From assembly GCA_021432635.1 (NCBI GenBank), contig MU270077.1, positions 271,531-335,530 on the forward strand: DNA of 64,000 nucleotides, in the 5' to 3' direction. The first letter of the stretch is position 1, and each line of letters starts with the position of its first letter. This stretch comes from Thozetella sp. PMI_491. Taxonomy: Eukaryota > Ascomycota > Sordariomycetes > Chaetosphaeriales > Chaetosphaeriaceae. Below are positions 21,440 to 32,908 of this stretch, in pieces. A program made the position numbers and the translations under genes. Below the pieces are notes generated by a model. The model saw only the letters and a program-made list of their open reading frames with translations, made no database searches and was not told the DNA's origin.

Positions 21440-21515
21440 GATGGGCATGGTAGCTCCTCTGGCCTGGTCTCGGTACATCGCCATCCAGCCTCAGGCCTCG
21501 AAGAGTAGACCTATC

Positions 21516-22568
21516 ATGATGCAGTTCACGGCCGTTCTCTCTCTTCTCGCTGCCCCGATTGCGGCTATATGTGCTGCCACAGGATCAAACTCTACCCCTA
21601 TCGTCGTCACCAAGGTGTCGCCCGCCTACTGGAGAGCGACATTCTCCAACCCCCCCTTCAACATCCAGGATAATGCCTTCTTCAGCAGCTTGTACGCCAC
21701 CATAGACCAGATTGCGACCGATCCCGATGTCAGGGTTGTCGTCTTTGACTCTAACGCGGAGCACTTCTTCATTGCACATTTCGACATCATAAACAGCGTC
21801 TCGCCCGAGTTCACTGGCCCCGCTTATTGGGGAAACCTCACTCGTTTGGCAAATCTACCTGTGCTAACCATTGCTGCCGTTCGAGGTATCGCGCGTGGAG
21901 GTGGAGCGGAGATTGCAGTCGCCCTAGACGTTCGATTCGGGAGCAAAGAAAAAGCAGTTTTCGGGCAACCCGAAGTTGGCCTCGGTTCGTATACGATTCA
22001 ACTTTCGCGTCTTAACTCCATTTTAGAAGACAGTAGCACTAATATGAGTATCGTAGGGGTACTTCCGGGCGGCGGATCAATCGAGATGCTGCCTCGACTG
22101 GTAGGCAGAGGGCGAACTATGGAGATCGTACTTGGGGCTGATGACTTTGATGCTGAGACGGCTGCGCAATACGGATGTACGTGCCCATATCTAAGCCCTA
22201 CCCCTACTTATTCGCGAAATAGATGAGACGCTATACTGACGTGCAATATCGGATTAGGGATCAATCGCGCCATTCCGGATGACCAGTTTGAGGACTTCGT
22301 CGATTCGTTTGCTCGTCGTGTTGCAGGCTGGGACCGCTACGCGATTGGCGCGGCCAAGGGTCTCGTTAACAAGCGCACGGGGTATCCTACCGTCGATGAA
22401 CAGCAGGAGGACTTTAACGCTTTCCAGGCTGCGTTCGGCCAAGGCGCGGTCGCAGCACGCCTTGGAGCCGTAGTCGAGGCCGGATTGCAGTCCAACGAAA
22501 CATGGGAGATTAATGCCAACCAGGAACTCCTCAAATTCACTGGGGACGGTCCGTGGAACACCAACTAA
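21516..22568 (+). CDS. Crotonase-fold (enoyl-CoA hydratase/isomerase family) protein with N-terminal signal peptide
   Basis: Two exons (21516-22176, 22258-22568; 81-nt intron) encode 323 aa. The first 20 residues (MMQFTAVLSLLAAPIAAICA) look like a cleavable secretory signal. The mature part is a crotonase fold: DSNAEHFFIAHFDI (first oxyanion-hole region), RGIARGGGAEIA (second) and FGQPEVGLG, where the Glu matches a catalytic glutamate of enoyl-CoA hydratases. Several N-glycosylation sequons (NST, NLT, NMS, NET) fit passage through the secretory route. CoA thioesters are normally intracellular, so the substrate is unclear. The TATA box at 21432 supports this start rather than an upstream one. 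The intron has GTACGT/TTAG ends and restores frame into the WINRAIPDD segment. Confidence 0.85.
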
Positions 22569-22946
22569 ATCATCTTACAAGCAGTACTCTTCGCGTCGTT
22601 GTTGGACTAGGGACCAAGTTAGATACGAAGCGGCTTGGAGGTGGTTGTGGGGCAGTAGAGGTGTGCCCCGAGTTAACTAGAGTGCTCTCTGAAGTGAAAA
22701 TATTGTAACCCTATGTTGTCGGCTACGTGCTCGTCCTCCATGGGACATATTGAACAATATTTCTTCATATTGGTGCTGAGCAGCACTAGTTAGCAAGGCT
22801 ATGGCTATCTATTGGTCGCTTCTTTCAGGCTCTCCAGAAACAGACAGCACATAGTAAGCTAGTTTCTTCTATACAATGTATTCATTGCGTCTCGGCGGCC
22901 ATTTACCAGCGTTAGTTGCTCGGAGGGGTATTTCGATTCGTGTCGG
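22569..22946. other. Convergent 3' flank
   Basis: Short region between the 3' ends of two convergent genes; no feature other than AT-rich sequence that may include polyadenylation signals. Confidence 0.4.
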
Positions 22947-25900
22947 CTACGTGTTCACCGAGGCGTATTCCACCCCGTGATGGCTATGCATCTGTGGGGG
23001 GATTTGCACGAAATTGTCCGCCTCGAAGTGATGCATGCCGGGATCTACTATATCTTGGAGCGGCTCTGCTTCTTCTTCCGGAATGGCGAATATGCCATAC
23101 CGGCTCAACCGGTTGAGGTTCTCCCCGCCTTTCGACATCCCTTCTTGATCGGGTACCATTCCCCAGCCCATCCAATAACGCGTTCGATCTCCCAGAGCGG
23201 CAGAGACCTCTCGGTACCCATACTTCTCCATACGTGGCGCGAGAAGTTCACGCAGGTTGCCTCCGGCCACGAGCGTGACCATCGATGCGATGGTGTTCGG
23301 GCTGCGTGCGGGGATGTTGCTTGTAGGAGGCATCAAAATCCAGCTCAATACTGTGAGCACTAGGGCAGCCCCAAGGAGCGCTGCGAGGACATGCGTCGAA
23401 GCGGCATCTTGCTTGACGCGAAGGCGGCTGGTAGGGTCTATCACGGTGGCGCTGTAGAGCGACCGCTTCTGCTCGTCAGTAGATTGCCGAGGATTTTCCT
23501 GCAGTGCGGTCGAGTCGTTCGCTATTACACGCTGCTGAGCTAGATTCTGGGCCTGGATGATGCCATGGTGGAACTTTATGGCTTCTCCAATCTCTTCACT
23601 GGCGGAGGCGTTGCCCAGAGACGAGACTGGGATTGCCCAAGGGGACGAGGTAAGCATAACGAAAAAGGGATTTAGATCTGGGCTGGCGGTGCGCAGGTCG
23701 GCTAGCCACTCGTAAATCGCAGCAAGGGCATCTCCTTTTTCCAAAGGAGAGACGCGCACCGTATCTTCACGAGGTATTGGAGCTACCCGGGGATCCAGAT
23801 CCAGTTCGTTTCCGACAAAGGCTGTGTCGACATCTACGGCCTCGAAAGTCACGTTGCAGCCAAGGGCTGCAATATGTTGCAAAGGGGCTTGTGCAGTGTA
23901 GTCGAATTGTCCCCACAAGTAGAGGAGATGGCTGCAGCCCCTTGGGTTGTTCATTCCCATATGTTCTTTCCCAAGGGCAAAGTAGGAAGTGTTGGCTGTC
24001 AGAGAGATGGTGTAAGTGGGGTTTCGCGCTGCGCCGCCGTCGAAGGTAGGGCAGGATTCCTTCTTGATCAATACATCGAGCGAGCTGTTGGTCGTCGCGC
24101 TCTTGGCGAGGGTGAGGTTGGTATTGATCTCAGAGGCGTCGTAGTGGGTGCATTTGGTTGAGATTCGCAAAGCCGGAACCACCGCTGTGATGGATGCGCT
24201 TGATAAGTTGAAACGTTCGTTGTCCGCCGGTAGCGTGACTATCGAAAGCTCGGGAAAAGCTAGATTGCTATATGTAAACCTGGGGTATGACAGGTTGCTT
24301 TCAAAGATCAGGGAGGAGAGTAGGCCCGCCCCCCTGCTTGGCCCCGGATTCATATTGAAGGCCTGGTCGACTCGAAGCGTAACCGAGGATGTGACGGGTG
24401 TTGGCAGCGGCTGGAAGAGCGAACCTGAAAATATGGTAAATAGCGAGGCTACCAGCAGGGCTGAAGTAGTAGCGACAGCGCCTACGTCGGCTAGCTTGAT
24501 TTCCTTGTAAATTCTATGGGGTACGGAGGTGTCGAGCAAGCTCAGCAATGAGACGACTTTCGTTTCGACTGGCTGTGTGATGGTAGTATATGGCTTGAGT
24601 GCCATGATACTAGAATCGATGGACGAGAGCACTAGTGCTAGTATTCCCATAACTAAGGAAGGAATAGCAGTCCACGTATAGTGTAGATATGTGTCATCGC
24701 CCAAGACGTCTCCGAGGCCGTCTTCCTGATCAGATTTGTGAAGCGTCACTTCAAGCGTCACTACTAGGGCTATCAGGACGGAGCACAGGATGAGGCGCGA
24801 CGCGGGACGCAACAAGGCGGGGCGACGGGGCTTTAGGCTGGCCTGAGAGGAGGTCACAACGCCATCCGTTGCCTTATCATCGTCCCTCCCTACGATAGCA
24901 TACTGCACTGAAGAGTCGTCATGCATCAGCCCCGACTGGAACCTGAATGGCATTACAGCGCCTTCGAGGTGCTTGTCGTCTGCAGCTCCGGAATTTCGCA
25001 GCAGGTCAAGGAGCTGGTGGCTGTGAAGAAGGATAGACGCGGCCCCAAGGATAGAGCTTGGGTTACAGGGTAGAATACCATGCCTTGGGACGAGGAACAA
25101 GGTAATGAGGGTAAGGATGATGCATGAGGCAGCCAGGCCAGCCATCCACTGCGCAGCCCAAGGACGCACCACGAGGCGGTTCTGGTTCATGATGGCAAAT
25201 CCGGTGGTCTCGATAGACGCCGGCTCCATCAGAGTCTGCTTTGCAAGAATAGCGGAAAACTGCTCATAGTAGCCCACGGCAAGTTTTTGAAGAAAATCGA
25301 AATCGGCAAGCGATTCCACCTTTGTACCAGGGGGTAGCCGACCCAGCAGCACATTCGCCATGTATGGATCCACCTCGAGGCGTGTTCCAGAAATGTCCAT
25401 AAATCGAGACATTCCCGAGTGGTCTTGGCTTTCCTCTATTGGATTGCTGGCGCCGTAGGTCAAGAAGTGGGCAGCCATGATGCCCCAGGGGGTGACGGAA
25501 GAGAGCGTTCGGTTCGCGCTACCAGGGGATTGTGCGACGGTCAGGGTCTGAGTTCCGTTCTGGACGACATCAACTCGGTGGATGCTATACGTTGGTGCAC
25601 AAAGCATATGGTTGGATTCCATCCTCGTGTCGCTTGGTATGCCAAACTTGCTCGTCTCGTCGTAATAATACGTTAGATTTCCGTACAAAACTAGTACTCT
25701 CTTCCCCGCTTCGCCTGAGGTCCCGTCGCACGTCACTTCTTTGAGACGAGTAAATGGCACGGAATAGTCTTTGCCGTAAGGGATGGCTGCTGGCGAGTCG
25801 AGCTGTTCGCTGGCCACATTGCACTCTGGAGACGTGATATTGACGTTCAACCAACCCATGCGGTTGCTTGGGACGCTCGCCGAGGTCAGGTTCAGCTGTA

Positions 25901-26594
25901 TGCGTCGACAATCTAGCGAGCCGGTAAAGCCATCCACGGTGGCCTGTACCTCCGCGACGATGGACAGGTTTGTTCGCACCGATTGGAACGCATACTTTTC
26001 GGTCAGCCCCACGGGGTAGCTGAGATTCTGCGATGCTACTCCTTGCATCACGTAGTAAGGCAGACTGCCAGTGTTGTTCAAACGGCTTCCGTCGTCCACG
26101 AAAACGTCTTGCAGAACAAGGGGGGAGTCGCTCAGGCCGACCGGGGTCCAGGACAAAGCAATCAAGCCGGTGGAGATGATGACCATAATTTTGATGATCA
26201 TCGAGACCGCGGTCGTGACCGACACCGTGTAGTCTCCATTGCGAAGAGACCCTGACAATGCGAAGATCTGGAAATTAGATACGTAGTCCAGGAGTACCGT
26301 CAGGCGAGCGTCTGTCGGGTCGCTGGCGAGGCGAATCCACGGCGCCACGAGCTTGCTCTGGAACTCGACGCGTGACCAGGCAACCGATACGAGCACCAGG
26401 ACTGCGGTCGGTCCGTACGTCCAGAGATAGTGCTGCGCGGGGTCGGCGCCGGCAATGCCGTCGTTCCGCTCGGAGGCGGCCGCTAAGCCTTCGATAGCGG
26501 CTAGGATCAGGGCGAAAACGGCTAGGAAGGCGGCGATGACCGTGCGTCGGAGGTAGACGGGTCTCCATGGCAGTACCGTGTTGGCGACGTCCAT
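22947..26594 (-). CDS. DUF3433-family large membrane protein
   Basis: One long exon, 1215 aa from the ATG at 26594 (the frame stays open to 26705 but without an ATG). The protein is a tandem of two similar halves, each beginning with WRP/LRP...R then a membrane helix, continuing with a short cytosolic loop, more helices, and a large extracytosolic domain rich in Asn-X-Ser/Thr sites, as in the fungal DUF3433 family. Membrane segments are visible near residues 20-40, 60-80, 125-150, 490-515, 625-645, 665-690, 730-755 and near the C-terminus. The function of the family is unknown. A short 5' exon upstream cannot be excluded, because an in-frame ATG at 26768 is separated from the body by one stop. 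Confidence 0.82.
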   Translation of the reverse strand: MDVANTVLPWRPVYLRRTVIAAFLAVFALILAAIEGLAAASERNDGIAGADPAQHYLWTYGPTAVLVLVSVAWSRVEFQSKLVAPWIRLASDPTDARLTVLLDYVSNFQIFALSGSLRNGDYTVSVTTAVSMIIKIMVIISTGLIALSWTPVGLSDSPLVLQDVFVDDGSRLNNTGSLPYYVMQGVASQNLSYPVGLTEKYAFQSVRTNLSIVAEVQATVDGFTGSLDCRRIQLNLTSASVPSNRMGWLNVNITSPECNVASEQLDSPAAIPYGKDYSVPFTRLKEVTCDGTSGEAGKRVLVLYGNLTYYYDETSKFGIPSDTRMESNHMLCAPTYSIHRVDVVQNGTQTLTVAQSPGSANRTLSSVTPWGIMAAHFLTYGASNPIEESQDHSGMSRFMDISGTRLEVDPYMANVLLGRLPPGTKVESLADFDFLQKLAVGYYEQFSAILAKQTLMEPASIETTGFAIMNQNRLVVRPWAAQWMAGLAASCIILTLITLFLVPRHGILPCNPSSILGAASILLHSHQLLDLLRNSGAADDKHLEGAVMPFRFQSGLMHDDSSVQYAIVGRDDDKATDGVVTSSQASLKPRRPALLRPASRLILCSVLIALVVTLEVTLHKSDQEDGLGDVLGDDTYLHYTWTAIPSLVMGILALVLSSIDSSIMALKPYTTITQPVETKVVSLLSLLDTSVPHRIYKEIKLADVGAVATTSALLVASLFTIFSGSLFQPLPTPVTSSVTLRVDQAFNMNPGPSRGAGLLSSLIFESNLSYPRFTYSNLAFPELSIVTLPADNERFNLSSASITAVVPALRISTKCTHYDASEINTNLTLAKSATTNSSLDVLIKKESCPTFDGGAARNPTYTISLTANTSYFALGKEHMGMNNPRGCSHLLYLWGQFDYTAQAPLQHIAALGCNVTFEAVDVDTAFVGNELDLDPRVAPIPREDTVRVSPLEKGDALAAIYEWLADLRTASPDLNPFFVMLTSSPWAIPVSSLGNASASEEIGEAIKFHHGIIQAQNLAQQRVIANDSTALQENPRQSTDEQKRSLYSATVIDPTSRLRVKQDAASTHVLAALLGAALVLTVLSWILMPPTSNIPARSPNTIASMVTLVAGGNLRELLAPRMEKYGYREVSAALGDRTRYWMGWGMVPDQEGMSKGGENLNRLSRYGIFAIPEEEAEPLQDIVDPGMHHFEADNFVQIPPQMHSHHGVEYASVNT

Positions 26595-28800
26595 GGCGAG
26601 CGAGCGAGCCACAAGGGGCACAGCTTCCCTTGAGCGTGAGGCTCGTCGCGCAATCTCTCCGGGCCCGGTGGTTGATGGCGGTTGAGATTTTTCATGAGAA
26701 TCCAAGTGTAGTAACGGGGAGGGATTGGTGTGACAGGGTTATTCCTGGTGGAGTCTTGTAGTAGCCATGCCGCTTCCCTTGGGGGCCGTTGAGCTGATCG
26801 ATAATACTGTCCTATTGGCCATTTAGGTGACCATTTCGGTTGCCTAGACCATGTCTCTTACCTGATGGACAAATAGCTAGTGGCCTAACACGGTAGGGCA
26901 GCTCGTCTCAGCGGATCCCTGTCTTCGAATCCTTCAGAGGTGGAGCTCCCACCGGTGAGCACGGTCTCGTGGCTGCCCAAGCCGATGACGATCGTTAGAT
27001 GTACAAAATGTTCCTATCCTCGCGGACAGCGCGTCAAAATAAACCACCAAGTGTCACCAAGACCAATGAGTAGGTTTAATCCAGAGTCTCTATAAAATTA
27101 TTTTATGTATGCCCAAGCTTGGACTTTGTGTAGAAAAGGGGGGAAAAGTGGGTGTTGCCTCAGGTTGACTGTGGTAGCTAAGACGAGGGGTTGGCAAGGC
27201 TGGCGCCAAGAGATAGGGTTTCAGGTCGTCGTATGGATGTCAGCTTGCGGAAAGCTGCCTAAGCAGAGCCCTGATCAAGCGTTGGCGAAAGAGAACCGAG
27301 TACGAAGGTTCCAAAGTCTCGAAATATTTCATTATTGGCCTAGGCTACAGAGGAGAAGGATCAGCAGTGCTGAGGCATACAGTATGTAGACTGTATGGGT
27401 GCACGATACCGGCGCTGTGGACTGCTGGGCCAATCTGCGCGGGTTGGCCAAGCAAACAGGTCTTAACGCAACAAAGAGTGGGCAGGCTGTCGGTGCAGGG
27501 CTCAGTCACGTATAGACCAGCAGAGGCCGCGCGAGTGATCGTTTTGCCGATATCAGTGGTAATGGTTATTCCGAGTATATTTATGTCGCGCAACAATGTC
27601 CTCCTTTATAACAAGCAGATATTGACAACTACACAAACATACTAGAATGGAGTGGGTTGACCCTCGGCTTATTCTTAAGCCTTAGACCACTATATTGCTT
27701 TCCTGGGTCGTGGTCAAGGGTATCACGTGAGGCGGGGTCTCTTTTTCCTCTGGAAGTAAGCCTGTCAACTCAGCTGTAGCAGGCTTATCACCTCTCTTTA
27801 CTCAGGGTAGCTAAGGAACGAAGAAAGCGAGCAGACTATTTGGGGAATAGAATGTTCAAAAGAAAGATTATCCGCGCTATGGGGGCCCTCTTTCTATTTA
27901 GTCGGCCGATCTCAGTGGCCGAGCTTGCGTGAGGGTCGGCTACCGCAACAATGCCGTGGTGCTCCGGTGGTGTTCCGATGAAACTGGGCACTAGAAATTA
28001 TATCGTTATTATATCGTGGCACTCTTGAGACACGTATTGTAGTCGCGTTTGTTGCGCGTCGTATAACTTTATCAAAGTATATGCACTAGAGCTCGACCTG
28101 CGGCCCCCTTGAACTGTGCAGGCACTAAGACCTAACCCGCTCTCGGGATCGATATTGGTGAACCACCCATCGATAACAGTACACAGCCAACACTATCGGA
28201 TGTGCGGGTAAAGATTAGATGGGGTAAAAATTTTCAGCCCTCAGGAACAGCTCCACGCGTTTGAAGGCAAAGCCCACAGCATCTTATATATCTCCGATCA
28301 GACTCTGCTCTATCCTTTAAACTAAACTAAAATATTGAATAGCCAATCCATTAGTTATCCAACATCTGAATGCAGTGCGTAACAAGCCGGGTTTAGACCG
28401 AAATAAGGTACCTAATAGTGATGGAGCCACGAGGCTGCGGACCCATGAGACGGAAGCGTAAAGGTGGGGCAGCTGTGAACAGGTGCTTACACCTCCTGAA
28501 TCTTGCAGGGGATCTTGCACTTAAAGGACCAGGAGAGCTGGAGTCTAGCAGGGAACGGGGTGTGGGGATATGTACGTATTGAACGCGCCTGCACCCGCCG
28601 TTGCGAGCCTCGTCCGCTTCTTCCTTTCACAGCATCCTTTTTGCTACATTGGCCAGCGGTCCAGCTTTGGACCTCCATGCTACGCGAACCCGCAGGAGGC
28701 ATAGCACGCAATTGACAACCTTCCCTTAATTGAAGGATCTAGAGCCTCCATCTTCTGCTCTATTCGACCGATTTTCTGCCAATCGCTAGCCTCAAGGACG
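26595..28800. other. Intergenic region of about 2.2 kb
   Basis: No supported gene, RNA gene or transposon ends were recognised. Composition is mixed, with AT-rich parts around 27600-28300. A TTCGAATCC string near 26934 was checked for a tRNA and rejected. Confidence 0.4.
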
Positions 28801-30748
28801 ATGTGGCTCCTCCATACGGGCTCTGGAGAGATAAAATACTTCGTCTCGGACGACTTCGTACCCCCATATGCCATTCTTTCGCACACATGGGGCGAAGAAG
28901 AGGTTACCCTTCAGGATTGGAGGAATGAGCCGACCGAGAAAGTGGAACGCAAGGAGGGCTATCGCAAGATCAATCTGTCCATGAAACAAGCCATAAAGGA
29001 TGGGTTAGAATGGATCTGGATTGATACGTGAGTTGGCATCTACCAGCGAGTCAAAAAGACACATCGCATTGACCTAGTGTACTTGCAGTTGCTGTATCGA
29101 CAAGACGAGCAGTGCTGAGCTTTCCGAGGCTATCAATTCCATGTTCCGGTGGTACAAGCAGTCGGCCGTGTGCTACGCCTACCTCTCGGACGTCTCTTCA
29201 CCTACTGCGGGTGCACCAGACCTCGACGAATGCAAGTTCAGCGCAAGTCGATGGTTCACCCGAGGATGGACCCTTCAGGAGCTCCTCGCCCCGTTGCACG
29301 TCGTGTTTTGGTCAGCGGAATGGGGATTTCTTGGCACCAGGGACGAGCTCCAGAACGCCATCTCGTCCATCACCGGAATTGAAAGCGGATTTCTGGCCGG
29401 CGATGATCTCGATACCGCAAGTACCGCCAAGAAGATGTTCTGGGCAGCCTATCGCCAGACAGCCCGCTTGGAAGACCGGGCATATTCCCTATTGGGTATC
29501 TTCGATGTGAACATGCCGCTCATCTACGGCGAGGGTATGAAAGCCTTCCGGCGCCTCCAGGAGGAGATTCTACGTGTGTATCCCGAGGACCATTCAATAT
29601 TTGCCTGGGGAAAGCTGGTAGAAGTTTGCAGCATCGAGATAGAAGATGAAGAACCCTTCATTCCGGGTACGCGCTCCCCTCAGACTGAACCCCTCCTTGG
29701 GCTTCTGGCAGAATCTCCACTGGACTTTGCCGAGTCTGGAGAGGTCACGCCTCTTCCTTGGGCCGGCCGATTCTATACAACATTCTACGAAGGCTGGCCG
29801 GGCGCGGATCTCCCCATCGTAGTGGGAAAGACCGTAAAGATCGACCTGCCCGAGCCTGGCGGGGTAAGCGATGTGTACTGCTACACCCTCGACAAGCATT
29901 CCATAACCCAGGCCCGACCGGGCTCACGGGCAGGGCTCCTGTGCAAGACGGTCAACCACGGTACCGCAAAAATGTACATCCCGCTCTTGGAATGGGGCCC
30001 GGGTTATCTAGGACGCACGCGGGAGTTCGTCGTCGATACCTCGATGCAACTGTCCGACCACCAAGCCTTCAGCGTCTTCCGCTCCAAAAAGAGGTTTCAT
30101 GTGGTGCCTGAACGCAGGAAGCCCGAGTTACAAGCAGGGGACATCGTCGTGCGCCAAATAAGAGATCTTAGAAGCCAGAAGCGTCCATACACTTTCGAAG
30201 TCGCAGAAGGCGGCGTCACTACCGACCTCGACGGGATTATCCGAACCAACTCTATCAGGCCGGGCAAGTTCTACGCTCTGAGCCACATCCTCGGCCTTCC
30301 TAAGAAAGAGGATGCTCGCTTCAGCATCATCTTCAGCCGATTTCCAAGGCCTTCCCTCACTGAAGAGCTGATACTAGATTTCCACGTCGGGATCGCCCGT
30401 CTTTCTGGGAAGAAAGTTTCGCCTCAAAAGCTATTTGAAGCACAGCCAAAGCACGAGCACTTGTTTCAAGGGCCGTTGGACGAGTGGAACCTGTATTCGG
30501 CTCCATTCCCGCCAGTTTTTGTCTCCGTCGAGCGCATCATAATCGATAATGAAACTGGGGCGTTTGTCGACGTAGTGGATGTGTTGATACGAGATCCCCT
30601 CATGCAGCCGCCACCATCCATGTCCATGATGCCCAAAAACACCACCGAGTTGAAGGAGAAAGTCTCAGAGAAGAAACTCACGCTAAACCAAGCAGCCAAA
30701 GGTGAGGAATCGAGCGACGAGGATCACGCAGACGATGTAAGCACTTGA
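28801..30748 (+). CDS. HET-domain protein (HET-D/E-like N-terminus)
   Basis: Two exons (28801-29027, 29089-30748; 61-nt intron GTGAGT...TTGCAG) encode 628 aa. The start MWLLHTGSGEIKYF followed by PPYAILSHTWG, IWIDTCCIDK (split by the intron), FTRGWTLQELLAP and DRAYSLLGIFDVNMPLIYGEG is the diagnostic N-terminal HET pattern of the HET-D/HET-E superfamily in fungi. In this branch the HET domain is often followed by NACHT-WD40 or ankyrin repeats, but here the rest (residues about 270-628) shows none of these and ends in a Lys/Glu/Asp-rich tail. It may therefore be a stand-alone HET effector. Role in nonself-triggered cell death is inferred from family only. Confidence 0.93.
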
Positions 30749-31100
30749 GGTCCTGGACCACTAGCAAACGCCTTAGAGCGGCGATCAGGTGTCGGTGGTA
30801 TAGTCGGCTAGCTCCAAATAGCGATACCTTTGATAGAGTCCACGGATTCTTGGAATTTACAGAAGTAGTGCTTGTGTAAAGTACCTGATCTTGCCTCATG
30901 CAAAGTTTGCCATAGTAGCTTCACAGTAATAGGAATGTGTTCCTATATTGTGCCATCGATGCCCGAGGGAATGCTATACCTCCGGACAAGATATTCAACA
31001 GCCCGTAAGGCATCTATGAACTGCGCACTAGCCTTCTGATTATACTTAATATATACTAGTGCACAGTCGGTGGAGTTTACTGTCTGAAATATATACCAAT
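30749..31100. other. 3' intergenic region, AT-rich
   Basis: About 350 nt between convergent gene ends, with AT-rich sequence around 31040-31100. Nothing further recognised. Confidence 0.4.
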
Positions 31101-32070
31101 TTAAATAGGCAACGTAGCGTTAACAGGAAGACAGGTTCCCATGACACTCCCCTCAATCCGCGAGGTTGCGTTGACGATGTATCTCTGGAACGGCGCGGTA
31201 CCACACTTAACAGCTAGCACAAAAGCCTGGGAGAACAAGTCGGCAAAGTGCGGCGATAAATGTGTCTGGTCCATTGGGAAGTTGGCATTGGTGACATCCA
31301 CGCCGACATTTTTGATCACCTGTGCCGCATAATCGAAATGATTGGCGTAGTAAATCCCCTTCTCCGGGCCTCCCAGCGAAGACGCAATATACCATGAGTA
31401 GTAGCTGAATGGTGCGGGATTCCAGGTATCGTTGCCAGTGAAGTACGGGTTATTTGGGATTGGCGACGAGATGATGACCTTAGCACCGCGTGAGAGAAAG
31501 ATGGACGAGGCGTTCTTGATATAGGTGACGTATGTCTGTACAATTTCCGTCTCATTGCTAACCCGGGAGGGGGGAATCAGTAACTGATGCGCGGTCGGTA
31601 TCTTGTTGATGGAGAGTGGCATACTTGTAGGTCACTGGGCACGTTTCTGGCCCTAGGCCAGGACAGTCTACCCGGTATTTGATGTCCGTTGCAGGATCCC
31701 CCTCTGCAAGAATTTTTTGGTTGGATTCATGAGCCAAGATTAACATGGTTTGAGGAGAGATAGGGCCGGCGTCAAACTCACGATCGTTCTTCCCGAATTC
31801 GATAACCACCCAGTCGCCCGGCTTCACTACATCGATGATGGCCTGGAAGCGACCTTCCCTTGTAAAGGTTCTGGCACTTCGACCGGCATAGGCAGAGTTA
31901 TTTACCCGGATGGATGGACTTAGTGAATAGCGAAGATACTCGCCCCAACCTTGCGTGCCGTTGTGCCCTCCGCCTGGCGCCATTGTGCTATCCCCACAGA
32001 GCCATACCGTGCTCTGGGCGCAAGATGCGGCAACAAACCCGAAAAAGCTGGCAAGGTAAAGGGATTTCAT
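31101..32070 (-). CDS. Secreted SGNH esterase, rhamnogalacturonan acetylesterase-like
   Basis: Three exons (31782-32070, 31625-31703, 31101-31557) encode 274 aa with a signal peptide (about residues 1-19). SGNH blocks are present: WLCGDSTMA with nucleophile Ser28, the SAYAGRSAR region with the oxyanion glycine, FGKND, and DQTHLS with the catalytic Asp and His. Fungal rhamnogalacturonan acetylesterases (CE12) remove acetyl groups from pectic rhamnogalacturonan I, working outside the cell. The family usually has FGHND; here the His is Lys. Without both introns the frame would break the FGKND-to-NNE transition, and both have GT/AG ends. A TATA-like TATTTAAAAG lies about 200 nt upstream. Confidence 0.9.
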
Positions 32071-32631
32071 GTTGGTTCGAAGAGGTGTTATTGGCCACGC
32101 GTCGACGTCATCTGCGTGGGGGGGTGACTCCAGGAAGCGGGTTTGTCCACTCTGAGCAAGGCCAGTAGCCACGCCGACTAAATTTGGCTGTGATGTTTTT
32201 CCGCTTGGCAAGAATACAAATTCTTGGCGAAAAGCCTAGACTCACGCTTCTATACGATCCCCTAGCTTTTAAATATTCTTCAAGGCACTTGTCGTCGTCA
32301 ACTAGCCCGCCTAGTGTTACTACCCCACAAACGGCCCCGCATTTAGCCTTGGGCCATGCTCATTGATTTGTGGGATAAATTTCTACAATACTATCTCTGC
32401 CCTTATTTAATTTTCACCGGGAGAAAGACGGCCGAGCTAGGTCCGCGGGATGGAATGCCGCCCAAGATCTGTTCTAGCTCATAGGTCCAGAATAGCCACG
32501 CTGTCGCCTATGCGTTCTCAATGCCTGGTATAGGATGAGTAGCGGAAATAATTGCATTGTATACGTATGGCTATGTGTATGTTAACTATGATAAGCCCAC
32601 ACCGGAACAACGGAGTCGCCCCAACCACCAG
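32071..32631. other. Intergenic region
   Basis: 5' flank of the esterase gene, with the TATTTAAAAG element on the minus strand near 32267-32277, then sequence without a supported gene up to the oxidase relic. Confidence 0.4.
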
Positions 32632-32908
32632 CCTCTGTCGAATATTAGCATTTGAATCTTATGGGTAGCTATGGGGCAGAGAGGATCTTATTAACCCATT
32701 ACGTAAAGACACGATATATGTGCCAAAGTCCGGATATGTGGTTCTTCGGTTTTTAGCAGATAACGAAGATATCTGGGCGTTGCATTGCCGTGTCCTCGTA
32801 CACCAAGCTAGCGGAATGGCCATGGCATTCCAGGTACTTGGGGACGAGCGTAAAGGATTTAGTGAGAGTAGTCTTGGGAATAATGCGATGCAGTATTGTA
32901 AGAGGTAG
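32632..32908 (+). pseudogene. Multicopper oxidase C-terminal relic
   Basis: The frame ending at 32908 reads NPLRKDTIYVPKSGYVVLRF, then ADNEDIWALHCRVLVHQASG and MAMAFQVLGDE. This matches the last cupredoxin domain of fungal laccase/ascorbate-oxidase-type multicopper oxidases, where the T1/T3 motif is HCHxxxHxxxGM. Here the second His of HCH is Arg, an in-frame stop lies just upstream (in the segment reading ESYG then stop), and no other oxidase domains were found before it. The piece is therefore a decayed remnant of a host gene rather than a working enzyme. The upstream boundary is approximate. Confidence 0.75.

Noticed and set aside
26595-26705. Longer N-terminus for the DUF3433 protein
   Set aside because: The extra frame begins with TTG and has no ATG; the ATG at 26594 has a good context. 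A 5' exon remains possible.
26925-26990. tRNA-like TTCGAATCC string
   Set aside because: No matching acceptor stem, A-box or anticodon arm could be drawn around it.
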